Part shown: in pieces, positions 22,851 through 32,513 of the stretch
Layout: the number at the start of each line of letters is the position of its first letter
Numbering within the stretch: the stretch's first letter is position 1
NCBI RefSeq assembly: GCF_029167205.1
Contig: NZ_JARFPL010000015.1
Location: 1-58,935 of the forward strand
Source of the DNA: Methanocrinis alkalitolerans
Lineage (GTDB): Archaea; Halobacteriota; Methanosarcinia; Methanotrichales; Methanotrichaceae
DNA: 58,935 nt
Reading direction: 5' to 3'
Made by a program: the position numbers and the translations under genes
The notes under the pieces: model-generated
Seen by the model: only the letters and a program-made list of their open reading frames with translations
What the model was told of the DNA's origin: nothing
The model's database searches: none

Positions 22851-25555
22851 ATGAAAGCGAGGGGGGAACTCTCGGGGCTTTGGCCCTCCTCTGCCTTGGG
22901 ATATCGATCTATCTTCTGGCCGGGGCCATGGGGGCCACAGGCCAGGTGCCCATGGCCGAGGTCCGGGGACATTTCAGCGGCGGCGACGGGAACTGGAACG
23001 CCGAGAGCTTCGGCGGGTTCTACTACGACCTGGACGCTGGGGTCGGCGGCGAAGAGCTTGTCGTCGAGGTCGAAGGGCGCAGGGTGGAAGAAGGCCACCT
23101 CGTTTATTCGAGCGAGGTCTGGACCGAGGAGTTCGACTTCGATGGATGGGGGCGCCACCAGGCGGTCGCCTTCCTGGGGAAGAGGTACCTTGCGGGATAC
23201 TTCAATGGCGACTTCACCGACGCCGTCTCCGCCCTGGAGGAGGGGGAGCTCCGGGAGGTCCTCATCGACTATGAGGGGATCCAGACCGCCACCTCCCAGA
23301 CCCCCCTATTCCTGGGCGGAGGGTACTGGATCGAAGTGGCAGCAGCCTCCTACGACGGAGATACGGTCTACCTGATCTTGAAGAAGAACGGAGTCGAAGT
23401 AGATCGGTCGGTTGTGGCAGTGGGGGATACTTACGTCTACAAGGTGGGAGATCGCCGCCTCCCCATAATCCTCGCCCACGTCAGATCGGCGATGCAAGGA
23501 GGCGAGATGGCCATAGTCGACATCGATGGGATCTTCCAGATCCAGGACGTCCCCACCATCAAGATCGAGGCGGGAGGCCTCATAGGCGAGATGGAGGTGA
23601 CTACCTTCTCCGATGATAGGATCGAGCTACTGAACGCCCGGGACCTCATACTCTCCCGGGGGAGCACCGTCCCCCTCGCGGGAGGTCTCGCCCTGAGGGT
23701 TAGGGACACCCCCGAGCTTATCTATTACCCCATTGGAGCGATCACCGATTACGGGGTCCATGAGATCAGGGGGCCGGTCTATACCGAAGACTCCCTGGTC
23801 CGGCTCTTTTACTCCGATGGGTCGATAGGCTTCGCCGAGGCTCGATGGAACCACGAAAATTTTGCGGGGTTCTACTTCGATGACCAGGAGGATATCGGCA
23901 CCGAATCTCTGATCCTTTACATGTCTGAAGACGGGATCATAAGTCCGGGTCGCGAGTTCACCATGAACGAAACCAGGCTGGGATACGGATTCAAGTACAC
24001 ATCCTTTGTGGAGCCTGTAGATTTCGAATTTGAGGGATGGGGAAGCTATGAGGTGACGACCCTCTTCGGCCAGCCCTGGTTTGCGGGCTACGGGGAAGAG
24101 ACGAGCCCAGAGATTGGAAAAAAGAGCATGGTGGGGATGGAACAGATCGGCCAGATCCTCCTCGACTCTGATGCCCGGAACAGGGTCGTCGGCGGCAACG
24201 TTCTGAAGCTGATGGATGGGTACGAAGTTCACATCATAGACGTTTCGAACGACTCCATCTTCATAATGCTCGCCAAAGATGGAAAGGTTCTGGACAGGGG
24301 GATAGTCCGGTCCAACTCCACCTACGTCTACGAGAGAGATGTAGGTGATGTGGACGATATGCCCCTGATCGCCCTCCACATCGAGGGCGTCTTCAACAGC
24401 CATGAGGATCACTTTGCCATAATAGACGGGATATTTCAGATCTCGGACAGAATGATCCTCCCCATCGAACCGGGGAACGAGTTCGGGGAGCTGAAGGTGA
24501 TGGTCATAAACCCCTCCTTCATCATCATGGCCAATCCCGACTGGATCCTGCTGAGACGCGACTCAAAGACGACCATCCTCCCGGGGATCAACATAGCCGT
24601 CGCCGATAACGAGACGTTCAGATACCACTTATTTACAAACGAGTACGTTCTGCCCCCTCCTCAGATATCGGATCTGTCCATGCCCGAAGAGCCGGTCCCC
24701 TCTGGGGGCGTTGCGAACTTCTCGATATTCGTCGTGGCAGGGGAGATAAAAAGCGTCACCGCCGAGACCGTCGACGCCCATGGCCGCAGGCTGATCCTGG
24801 GGGATCTGACGGCCTCAGGCGTCGGGGCCGTTGATCAGTGGATCTACTCCTGGCAGTGGAACTCCACCGTTCCTGCCTTGAGCGACGACGGGACGATCCT
24901 TCCGGAATCGGAGGTTCAGGGAGGGATTTTGCAGGTCAACGACAGCACCCAGCCGGTACAGGTCTTCGTCAGCTTCGACGTATCCGGAAGGATCGGATTG
25001 ATCCGGGATACCGCAGGCGAAATCTACTACATATCCCCCACCGAGTACGAAAAGCTTGGGGAAGCTGCGAGCTACGCTGAAATGGCCTCCGATGATCACC
25101 TCAGAAGGGAGTATGTAAAGATCGAGCCGGGCGAAAGCGAGATCAGGTTCTTCCAGATCGTCGACGGGACGGCGATCCTCGGCGAGAACGGGCACAAACT
25201 CTCGTTCTCGCCCTCGGGGATCGAGCCCCACCTGATCAGGGTCGGCGCTCCACCGGGGATGTACGAGATCAGGCTTCGGGTCGAGAACGGCATGGGCGCC
25301 CTCCGGACCTCAGGGCACTACTTCGAGATCTCGGGGTCGGATCTGGTGCGGGCGTCGGGGGGGTCGCCGGAGGTCGAGGGGTCGGGGGTTGGGGGGGTGG
25401 ATGCTATGAACGGATCGATCAACTTCCCCCTCCCGCAGCCATCGGACGATCTCCAGGAGAAGAGGAGATCGATCCCCGCGCCGGGGGCGCTCTTCGCCCT
25501 GATGGCCCTGGGGCTCGCAGCCGCCATCGGATGGAGGCGGCAGTCCCTCCGATAG
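22851..25555 (+). CDS. S-layer family surface protein with duplicated domain; signal peptide apparently frameshifted
   Basis: About 890 residues, open from TTG at 22880 to 25555. The protein has two S-layer domains of Methanosarcinales type (each with GFYY/FD..., EFDFDGWG/DFEFEGWG, WFAGY-like blocks; about 25-250 and 300-560), a further beta-rich region, and a C-terminal anchor (about 865-885, PAPGALFALMALGLAAAIGW, then WRRQ). TTG at 22880 gives a hydrophobic start without basic residues. ATG at 22851 gives Met-Lys-Ala-Arg-Gly, but in another frame. One extra G in the G-run 22861-22866 would join them into a normal signal peptide. It is a major envelope component or a paralog. Confidence 0.88.
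22861..22866 (+). repeat. G6 homopolymer at the start of the S-layer gene
   Basis: Six G residues follow GCGA. With six, the ATG-initiated frame (22851) runs out of register with the mature protein; with seven it reads MKARGGTLGALALL and continues in frame through the signal peptide. Slippage in the genome or a sequencing undercall would both explain it. Confidence 0.6.
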
Positions 25556-25754
25556 GCGAACGGCGGCAATCTGATGCGCCAAACCCGACGATGAAGGAGG
25601 GTTTTTATGGTACGGATCCGTCCGATCTGAGGGTCCGGTCCACTTCTGTAGGCGGGGCAAAAGGACGGGGAGGAGAACGGTGGAGATGGAGATCTCCTGA
25701 TCAAAGTGGCTGATGGCCGATTGATCTATCGATGGATTCGGGTCAGAGACGGAG
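25556..25754. other. Gap without a recognised gene
   Basis: A 199-base gap between the S-layer gene and the flavoprotein gene. GAAGGAGGGTTTTTATGG (25594-25611) contains a T-run that could end the S-layer transcript. No clear second promoter or RNA structure was recognised. Confidence 0.35.
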
Positions 25755-26870
25755 ATGCAGCAGATGAAATTGAGGCGAAGCGACTCCTGGCGTGTGGTGG
25801 TGGTGGGCGGCGGCATAGGCGGGGCGGAGCTGGTGCGAAATGCCGCCACAAAGGAGGGGCTGGACCTCGTCCTCGTCGAGCCGAAGGATAGGATCGAGTG
25901 CCAGGCCCTCTACCCCGACTACCTCGGCGGAGGAATAGAAATTGAGGACATGACCGCCCCCCTGGACCCCTTCTGCAGGAAGATGGACGCCGTCCATGTG
26001 AAGGACCGGGCCCTCGCCGTCGACTTCGCAGATAAGAGGATATCTTGCGAAAGAGGCGACCTCGATTACGACCTTCTCGTCCTGGCCCCGGGGGCGGTCC
26101 AGAACTACTTCGGGGTCGAGGGCGCAGAGAAGGCCTTCTCCATCAACACCCTGGAGGAGACTGTCAAAGCTAGGCGGTTCGTCGAGAAGAAACGCCCCAA
26201 AAAGATCGCGATAATTGGGTCCGGGCCCACCGGGATAGAGACCGCCTGCTTTCTTGCGGAGAAGACCACCTCCGCCGTGTACATCATCGAGATGATGGAC
26301 CGGCTTTTGCCCACCCTCTCGAAGAACGCCTCCATCCTGATGGAGAAGATCCTGGTGGGGAAGGGTGTGGAGGTCCTGACCAGAAAGCAGGTCTCGTCGA
26401 TCCGGGACGGAGGCGTCACCTTCGCTGACAATAGCTCCCTTGAATGCGATATGACGATCTGGACCGCTGGCGTCAGGGCTGCGCCCCTCATCGAGAGGCT
26501 GGACCTGCCCAAAAAGAAGGGCTGGCTCCTATGCGATCAGTATCTCAGAGCCTGGGAGAGGGAGGACGTCTTCGTCATCGGAGACTGCGGATGGATCGAG
26601 ATCGGCGGAAAATTGGCCACCAAGACCGGGATGGAGGCGGAGATCCAGGCGAAGCACACCGCGAGGAACCTGGCTCGGGTCGCGAAGGGCGAACCCCTCA
26701 AGCCTTACTCGATAAGGGCCTCCACCGACAGCCCCGTCGCCCTCATCTCGACGGGATGCGGCTGCGCCGTCGGGATATACGGTGACCTCTGCGTCCCCAT
26801 CCCCAAGAGGATCATCTACACCTTCAAGAGCTGGATCGACAAGTCCTTCGTGAAGCGGTTCAAAGTATAA
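25755..26870 (+). CDS. NADH dehydrogenase-like FAD/NAD(P)-binding oxidoreductase (NDH-2 fold)
   Basis: A 371-residue flavoprotein with two Rossmann motifs: FAD site VVVGGGIGGAELVRNA (about 15-30) and NAD(P) site IAIIGSGPTGIETACFL (about 152-168), plus the C-terminal FAD motif VFVIGDCGW. It belongs to the NDH-2/sulfide:quinone/ferredoxin reductase-like superfamily. The redox Cys pair of SQR is not evident. The electron acceptor is unknown. Starting at the second Met (MKLRRSD) is also possible. It ends tail to tail with rpsG. Confidence 0.82.
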   Translation: MQQMKLRRSDSWRVVVVGGGIGGAELVRNAATKEGLDLVLVEPKDRIECQALYPDYLGGGIEIEDMTAPLDPFCRKMDAVHVKDRALAVDFADKRISCERGDLDYDLLVLAPGAVQNYFGVEGAEKAFSINTLEETVKARRFVEKKRPKKIAIIGSGPTGIETACFLAEKTTSAVYIIEMMDRLLPTLSKNASILMEKILVGKGVEVLTRKQVSSIRDGGVTFADNSSLECDMTIWTAGVRAAPLIERLDLPKKKGWLLCDQYLRAWEREDVFVIGDCGWIEIGGKLATKTGMEAEIQAKHTARNLARVAKGEPLKPYSIRASTDSPVALISTGCGCAVGIYGDLCVPIPKRIIYTFKSWIDKSFVKRFKV

Positions 26871-26888
26871 ATATTGAAAAAAATATTT
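26869..26888. terminator. AT-rich inverted repeat between flavoprotein gene and rpsG
   Basis: AAATATT (26869-26875) pairs with AATATTT (26882-26888) across a GAAAAA loop. Read on the minus strand it is followed by a T-rich run after rpsG; on the plus strand it directly follows the flavoprotein stop. A bidirectional terminator is plausible. Confidence 0.45.
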
Positions 26889-26923
26889 TGAGGGGTGCCT
26901 GCAGCCGACGTGAACCTGGAAGT

Positions 26924-27487
26924 TCAACGTGCAGCCTTGGCGACCCTCTCGACGCTGTCCTTCCTGTTCATCGCGAAGGACCGAACGTCGCCCTTCGAGG
27001 CGGCGATGATCTCGTCGGCGAGGCAGCTTCCTGCAGAACGCTTGGACTTGAACGCCGACTTCTGGGCTCCGGTGGTGATGAACATAAGAGCCTTGTCGAC
27101 CCTCCTCTGGGGAGCGGTGTCGACTGCCTTGGGGACGGTTATGCCGCCGTACTTGAGACGGACGACCTCCTCCCGGGGACCGGCGTTGGATATCGCTCTC
27201 GCCAAGACGGTGAGGGGGTTCTCCTTCGTCCTCTGGTGGATTATATCGAAGGCCTCTTCCACTATCTTGTACGATTTCATTTTTTTGCCGGTGTTGACCT
27301 CGCCCTGCATCATCTTGTTGATGAGCCGCTCGACGACATGCTGCTCTGACTTCTTGAACTGCTGCCTTGCGTGCCTGCCGCCCGAATGCATCACTACCAG
27401 TGGACGGAGGTTAAAATAGCGCTTTATGCTGAGATCCGCCACCTCGATCTCTTCAGGATCCCATTTGCCGAAGATCTTCACGTTCAA
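26924..27487 (-). CDS. rps7: Small ribosomal subunit protein uS7
   Basis: A 187-residue archaeal S7: IFGKWDPEEIEVADLSIKRY at the start and a GGITVPKAVDTAPQRRVDKAL 16S-binding helix. It initiates 30S head assembly. It is the last gene of the RNA polymerase operon here, 4 bases after S12. In most Euryarchaeota EF-2 and EF-1A follow; here a converging flavoprotein gene follows instead. Confidence 0.96.
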   Translation of the reverse strand: MNVKIFGKWDPEEIEVADLSIKRYFNLRPLVVMHSGGRHARQQFKKSEQHVVERLINKMMQGEVNTGKKMKSYKIVEEAFDIIHQRTKENPLTVLARAISNAGPREEVVRLKYGGITVPKAVDTAPQRRVDKALMFITTGAQKSAFKSKRSAGSCLADEIIAASKGDVRSFAMNRKDSVERVAKAAR

Positions 27488-27491
27488 AGTA

Positions 27492-27920
27492 TCACCTTAC
27501 GGGCTTCTCCTTCCGCCCGGAGACCATCTCGTTGAGAGATACGTTGTTTACGGCGATCACCTGGAACCGGACGCCGGGTATATCGCCCTTGGCTCCGCCC
27601 ATCCTGCCGCCGATCCTCTCCACCACGACCTCGTCGTGCTCGTCGATGAACCCTATGGCACCGTCCCCCGGACAGAAGGCTGTAACCTGTCTTCCGTTCT
27701 TGATGAGCTGAATCCGGACGCATTTTCTGATGGCCGAGTTCGGCTGTTTAGCCTCGACGCCGACCTTCTCCAGGACTATTCCTCGAGCCTGCGGCGCGCC
27801 ACCCAGGGGATCCGCCTTGACGTTCAGGTTCAGTGCCCTCCGGCTGTAGTTCATATCTCTCCACCGGAAGCTCTTGCGGTCGCTCTCCAGTTTCCTGGCC
27901 GCGTACATTCCCTTTCCCAT
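27492..27920 (-). CDS. rps12: Small ribosomal subunit protein uS12
   Basis: A 142-residue archaeal S12 with the decoding loops KQPNSAIRKCVRIQ and PGDGAIGFIDEHDEV. It contacts the codon-anticodon helix in the decoding centre. GGTGAAAT precedes the start. A 76-base gap to nusA upstream is the longest within the operon and could hold an internal promoter. Confidence 0.97.
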   Translation of the reverse strand: MGKGMYAARKLESDRKSFRWRDMNYSRRALNLNVKADPLGGAPQARGIVLEKVGVEAKQPNSAIRKCVRIQLIKNGRQVTAFCPGDGAIGFIDEHDEVVVERIGGRMGGAKGDIPGVRFQVIAVNNVSLNEMVSGRKEKPVR

Positions 27921-27996
27921 TATTTCACCTAGTTGAATGCTATATCCATCGCCGACGGTCGACCCGCCGACCTCGAAATCGGGCGCCGGTCAAATT

Positions 27997-28428
27997 TTAC
28001 TGGATTATGATGTCGTCCACGCCGTGATGCCTCGAAGAGAGCATCTTGGCCTTTAATATGTTACGGCCATCCCGGCCTATGGCGATGCCCTTGTCCCTAT
28101 TTGCTACTTCTACATAAGCCAATCGCTTATTGTTTTTGGAGACGATCGTCACGTTCTTTATCGAGGCGGGCTGGAAGACGTTCTCCAGGAACTCCTTGAC
28201 GTCGTCGCTGTGCTCCACGATCTCGATCTGCTTTCCTATCGACTTCTTCACCCTGTTGATGTTGCTGCCCTTCCTCCCTATGGCAGCCCCCATATCTCCC
28301 TTCTTGATGACGAATATTATCCGATCGTTATCATCGTCGATGATGCAGTCTCTGGCGACGCCTCCGGTCAAGCTCTCGAAGAGGGCGATGTACCTGATCC
28401 CTTCGGTGGTAAGCTTGAACTCACTCAT
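27997..28428 (-). CDS. nusA: NusA-like KH-domain transcription factor
   Basis: A 143-residue archaeal NusA: two KH domains only (GAAIGRKGSNINRVKKSIG in KH1 and GIAIGRDGRNILKAK in KH2), lacking the bacterial N-terminal polymerase-binding and S1 domains. It probably binds nascent RNA during elongation or termination. Its start overlaps rpl30e by 8 bases. Confidence 0.95.
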   Translation of the reverse strand: MSEFKLTTEGIRYIALFESLTGGVARDCIIDDDNDRIIFVIKKGDMGAAIGRKGSNINRVKKSIGKQIEIVEHSDDVKEFLENVFQPASIKNVTIVSKNNKRLAYVEVANRDKGIAIGRDGRNILKAKMLSSRHHGVDDIIIQ

Positions 28429-28732
28429 CCTCGTTACCCCTGATCTCCCTAAGAAGCGCCATGATCTCAGAGTCGCCGGGGTCTATCACCGCCAGGGCCG
28501 CCACCGGGAAGGGTTTTCCGCAGGCAGAGCCCAGGTCCTTTCCCCTGCCCGAATAATTGTATACTGGAACGTCCGCCTCCTTCAGCATCTTCTCCACCTC
28601 CTCTGGACAGTCGATGGCGTTGATGACCAGCTTGGCCTTTCCGCTGGTCCCAGCTTCCACGGTCAGATTTGAGCCAAGAACAACTTTACCGGTTCGAATC
28701 GAACTTCTGAGCGCTCTATCAATGTTTATCAT
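28421..28732 (-). CDS. rpl30e: Large ribosomal subunit protein eL30
   Basis: A 103-residue L30e of the L7Ae-like fold (INIDRALRSSIRTGKVVLG, SGRGKDLGSACGKPFPVAA). L30e-family proteins bind kink-turn RNA. It sits between rpoA2 and nusA, the standard archaeal order, 9 bases behind rpoA2. Confidence 0.95.
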   Translation of the reverse strand: MINIDRALRSSIRTGKVVLGSNLTVEAGTSGKAKLVINAIDCPEEVEKMLKEADVPVYNYSGRGKDLGSACGKPFPVAALAVIDPGDSEIMALLREIRGNEDE

Positions 28733-28741
28733 CCTTTTACC

Positions 28742-29878
28742 TCATCGTTTTGCGACTAATTTGACATCGCCCGTTCCCAGCTGTATCGGCTGGCCCACAA
28801 TGACGTTCTCCGTTACGCCCCGAAGATCGTCCACGTCTCCGCGAACGGCGGCGTCGAGGATGTGGTTGACGGTCACCTCGAAGGCGGCTCTCGCGAGGAC
28901 GCTCGCCTTCTCTCCCGAGACCCCATGACGGCCGATCTGCTTCACCTCGCCGTCGCAGGTCATGATATCTGCCACCAGCATGATGTGCCTCACGTCAACG
29001 GAGAGGCCCTGTTCTCTCAAGGTGTCGGTGGCCTCGTTTATTATGGCGTTTCGGGCCGCCTCTATTCCCAGGACTTCGCCGATCTCGGTTATATTGTTTG
29101 TTTTCGTCCTGGTGGGATCGACCCCCTCGAACTGGATGACCTCTTTGAGGGCCGAGCCCTCGGTATAGAGGACGTACTCGTCCCCCTCCTTCCTGATCAC
29201 CACCCTCTTTATCCCCTCGATGCCCTTCAGAGAGATCGTCTTGATCTTCTCGACGAGCTGGAGGAGGTCTCGGTAGGAGGGCTCCGGCGGCGTCATTATG
29301 ATCTGGTTTCCGTGCTGATCCGCCAAGATCTTCGTCCCCTCGGCCAGCCGCTCCGCCACATCCGAGGCGGTGATCTTCCTCTGGAGGAGGGCGTCCTCGT
29401 TGAGGTCGATGACCACGTTCATCTCCGCGAGGTCTGTAGCCATAGACCCCAGGTGGAGGATGTTCGTCGACTCGATCGACCAGGCAACTTCCCTCGCGAT
29501 GTCCCGATCGAGGGCGTAATCCTTCTCCAGACGGATCGTCATGGTGGGGGTGCTGGGGATCTTCCTCGCATCGACGATCTCGATGAGCCTGGGAAGGCCC
29601 AGGGTTACGTTGATCTCGGCGACCCCAGCATAGTGGAAGGTCCTCATGGTCATCTGGGTGCCGGGCTCGCCGATGGACTGGGCGGCCACGACCCCCACAG
29701 CCTCACAGGGCTCGACCTTGGACCGCTGGTAGTCGGCGACCACCGTCTCGGCGATTTCGCTGAACTCCTCCTCAGATACCTTCAAATCTTTAAGCTCGTC
29801 CCCTAGGGCCTTTTTTATGCTCGGGGGGAGGGGTAGATCGACGACCCTCTTCTGGATCTCCTTCTCAGACAGGCTCAT
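28742..29878 (-). CDS. rpoA2: DNA-directed RNA polymerase subunit A'' (Rpo1C)
   Basis: A 378-residue C-terminal part of the largest polymerase subunit, separate from A' as in all archaea. Landmarks are GVVAAQSIGEPGTQMTMRTFH (trigger-loop region) and DVRHIMLVADIMTCDG (jaw/clamp region). It overlaps rpoA1 by 4 bases, so the halves are translated together. Confidence 0.97.
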   Translation of the reverse strand: MSLSEKEIQKRVVDLPLPPSIKKALGDELKDLKVSEEEFSEIAETVVADYQRSKVEPCEAVGVVAAQSIGEPGTQMTMRTFHYAGVAEINVTLGLPRLIEIVDARKIPSTPTMTIRLEKDYALDRDIAREVAWSIESTNILHLGSMATDLAEMNVVIDLNEDALLQRKITASDVAERLAEGTKILADQHGNQIIMTPPEPSYRDLLQLVEKIKTISLKGIEGIKRVVIRKEGDEYVLYTEGSALKEVIQFEGVDPTRTKTNNITEIGEVLGIEAARNAIINEATDTLREQGLSVDVRHIMLVADIMTCDGEVKQIGRHGVSGEKASVLARAAFEVTVNHILDAAVRGDVDDLRGVTENVIVGQPIQLGTGDVKLVAKR

Positions 29879-32505
29879 GCACCCTCCTTTCTCAGCACCC
29901 TCTGGACTATCCGGTGGACGTTCTCGGGGCTTGCGTAATCTCTCTTCGAGGCATCGACGCCGTCCTCGCCGTAGTTGAACTGTACAATGATCCCCCTCGT
30001 CTCCTTGACGGTCCCATCGTACTGTACCTCCAGGTCCTGGAGGGCGTTGATAAGCCTCCTCTGGAGGTAGCCGCTCTGGGAGGTCCTTATCGCCGTATCG
30101 ACGAGCCCCTCCCTTCCGCCTATGGCGTGGAAGAAGAACTCCGTCGGGTTGAGCCCCTCCTTGTAGCTCGACTGGACGAAACCGTGAGCTTCAGCCCCCA
30201 GGTCCCCCCTCCGAAAGTGGGGTAGGGTCCTGCCTTCGTAGCCTCGCCGGATCCGCTCGCCTCGAACCGACTGCTGGCCTACGCAGGCGGCCATCTGGGT
30301 GAGGTTGAGCATCGAGCCTCGGGCACCGCTCACCGCCATCACAACGCCGCTGTTGTCGAGCCCAAGGTACCGGCCCGCGATGGAGCCGGTGCTGTCCCTG
30401 GCCTTGCCCAGGGTCTGCATGATCCTCATCTCGAGGGTCTCGTCGAGGGTCCTCCCGGGAAGGGGCTCCAGCTCACCGGCCTTGTAGGCCTCGATCAACT
30501 TCGTCACGTTCTCCCTGGCGGCGTTCAGGACGTCGGAGATCTGGTCTTCTGCCTCTTTTGGAATGTCCTCGTCGTCTATGCCGAAGCTGAACCCTGCGAG
30601 CATTATGCCCCGGATCGCCATCTGGGTCATGCCGTCGACGAAGCCGGCGCCGACGGTGGGACCGTACTCCTTGATCACCCTGTCGGTGATCTTCCCCTTG
30701 AACGCCCCCACCCCGGCGGCGTCGATGGTCCCTGCCACGATCTCGCCGTCGCGGATGACGACGTAGGCGTCGTCATCGCACTCCTCCCTCTTGCAGGAGT
30801 CGCAGTTCTTGCAAAAGGAGGCCTTGAAGTCGAGGTTCAGCCCCTTCGGGAGGATGAGGCTGAAGATCTGCTTTCCGGTCCAGTAGGGCTCACCCGCCTC
30901 ATCCCACCCCTTCGGCTCGGGGATCTCCAGATGGTGGAGCTTCTTGACTACCTCCATCATCTCCAGCCTGTTGACCCTCCTCTCGCCGTGGGTCAGAAGG
31001 AAGTTTCCGGTGACGTAATCGTGGATCCCGCCGATGATGGGCCCGCCGAACCTCGGCGACAATATGTTCTCCTGGACCCTCATCAGGATCTCGGCCTCCG
31101 CCCTGGCCTCCTCGGTCTGGGGGACGTGGAGGTTCATCTCGTCCCCGTCGAAGTCGGCGTTGTAGGGGGGGCAGACCGCCGGGTTCAGCCTGAAGGTCTT
31201 GTAGGGCATCACGATAACCCGATGGGACATGATCGACATCCTATGAAGAGACGGCTGCCTGTTGAAGAGGACTATGTCCCCGTCCATCAGCTGACGGTCG
31301 ACCTTCCAGCCCGGCTCGAGCTGCTCTGCCACCTCTTCGGCGTTCCTGTCGGTGATCTTGACCCGGCGCCCGTCGGCCCGAGTGACGTAGTTGACCCCCG
31401 GATGCTTCTCCGAGCCCCTCCGGACGAAGTCCCGCATCACCTCCAGGTTCCTCCCGTTCGCCACCAGGGGGACCGATAGCTCCATGGCGATCTCCAGGGG
31501 AACCCCCACCTCGTTTATGCTGAGGTTGGGGTCCGGGGATATCACCGTCCTGGCGCTGAAGTTCACCCTCTTCCCCGACAGGCTCCCCCGAAACCGCCCC
31601 TCCTTGCCCTTCAACCTCTGAGATAGGGTCTTTAAAGGCCTCCCGCTCCGATGGCGGGCGGGGGGCACCCCCGATACGGTGTTGTCGAGGAAGGTGGTGA
31701 TGTGGTACTGGAGGAGCTCCCAGAGGTCCTCGATGATGAGCTGCGGGGCGCCCGCCTCCCGGTTCTCCTGGAACCTCTGGTTGATCCTTATGATGTCCAC
31801 CAGCTTGTGGGTGAGGTCGTCCTCGCTCCTCTGGCCGCTCTCCAGGGTGATCGACGGCCTCATCGTCACCGGCGGCACCGGCAGGACGGTGAAGAGCATC
31901 CACTCTGGGCGGGCGGTGTCGGGGTTCATCCCCATCACCTTGATGTCATCGTCGGGGATCTTCTCGAACCGGTCCCTGATGTCCGAGGCGGTGAGCTTGT
32001 GGCCGTCCTCGATGTAGGCTAGGGGTCGCTCGAACTTGATCTCCTGCTGGGGCGAGCTGCAGTAGGGGCAGACCTTGTGCTTCCGGGCCTCGGCGAAGAC
32101 CTTGTTGACTATGTCGTCTGTCGTCTGGCCGAGGCGGACGAGGGTTTCGATCTGCTCTAGATACATCCTCTTCTCTGCCTCCAGGAGCATCAGCCTCGAG
32201 CAGTCCCTGCAGATCCCCCGGAGGATCTTCCTTATCAATTTAGCAAATCCGACATGGATGACGGGGGCTATCAGGTCGATGTGGCCGAAGTGGCCGGGGC
32301 ACTCCCCGGGCCTTCCGCCACAGGACCTGCATCGGAGGCCAGGATCGATCACCCCGAGCCTCGGGTCCATCAGCCCCATCTCGATGGGGAACCCGTCGTC
32401 GTCGTAAGTGTCTGCGGTTATGATCTTCACAACGCTCATCCTCCGGAACTCCTGGGGAGAGATGAGCCCAAAACTGATCTTACCAATTCTCTTCGGGACG
32501 GTCAT
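29875..32505 (-). CDS. rpoA1: DNA-directed RNA polymerase subunit A' (Rpo1N)
   Basis: An 876-residue largest-subunit N-terminal part. It carries zinc motifs near the start (CRSCGGRPGECPGHFGH) and centre, and the catalytic YNADFDGDEMNLHVPQ loop whose three Asp bind the active-site Mg2+. Bridge helix and funnel regions are intact. It starts 8 bases after rpoB1. Confidence 0.98.
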   Translation of the reverse strand: MTVPKRIGKISFGLISPQEFRRMSVVKIITADTYDDDGFPIEMGLMDPRLGVIDPGLRCRSCGGRPGECPGHFGHIDLIAPVIHVGFAKLIRKILRGICRDCSRLMLLEAEKRMYLEQIETLVRLGQTTDDIVNKVFAEARKHKVCPYCSSPQQEIKFERPLAYIEDGHKLTASDIRDRFEKIPDDDIKVMGMNPDTARPEWMLFTVLPVPPVTMRPSITLESGQRSEDDLTHKLVDIIRINQRFQENREAGAPQLIIEDLWELLQYHITTFLDNTVSGVPPARHRSGRPLKTLSQRLKGKEGRFRGSLSGKRVNFSARTVISPDPNLSINEVGVPLEIAMELSVPLVANGRNLEVMRDFVRRGSEKHPGVNYVTRADGRRVKITDRNAEEVAEQLEPGWKVDRQLMDGDIVLFNRQPSLHRMSIMSHRVIVMPYKTFRLNPAVCPPYNADFDGDEMNLHVPQTEEARAEAEILMRVQENILSPRFGGPIIGGIHDYVTGNFLLTHGERRVNRLEMMEVVKKLHHLEIPEPKGWDEAGEPYWTGKQIFSLILPKGLNLDFKASFCKNCDSCKREECDDDAYVVIRDGEIVAGTIDAAGVGAFKGKITDRVIKEYGPTVGAGFVDGMTQMAIRGIMLAGFSFGIDDEDIPKEAEDQISDVLNAARENVTKLIEAYKAGELEPLPGRTLDETLEMRIMQTLGKARDSTGSIAGRYLGLDNSGVVMAVSGARGSMLNLTQMAACVGQQSVRGERIRRGYEGRTLPHFRRGDLGAEAHGFVQSSYKEGLNPTEFFFHAIGGREGLVDTAIRTSQSGYLQRRLINALQDLEVQYDGTVKETRGIIVQFNYGEDGVDASKRDYASPENVHRIVQRVLRKEGA

Positions 32506-32513
32506 ATTTACAC

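Noticed and set aside
28862..29806. Plus-strand open frame opposite rpoA2
   Set aside because: The opposite strand encodes a canonical polymerase subunit; the composition is that of a codon-mirrored frame.
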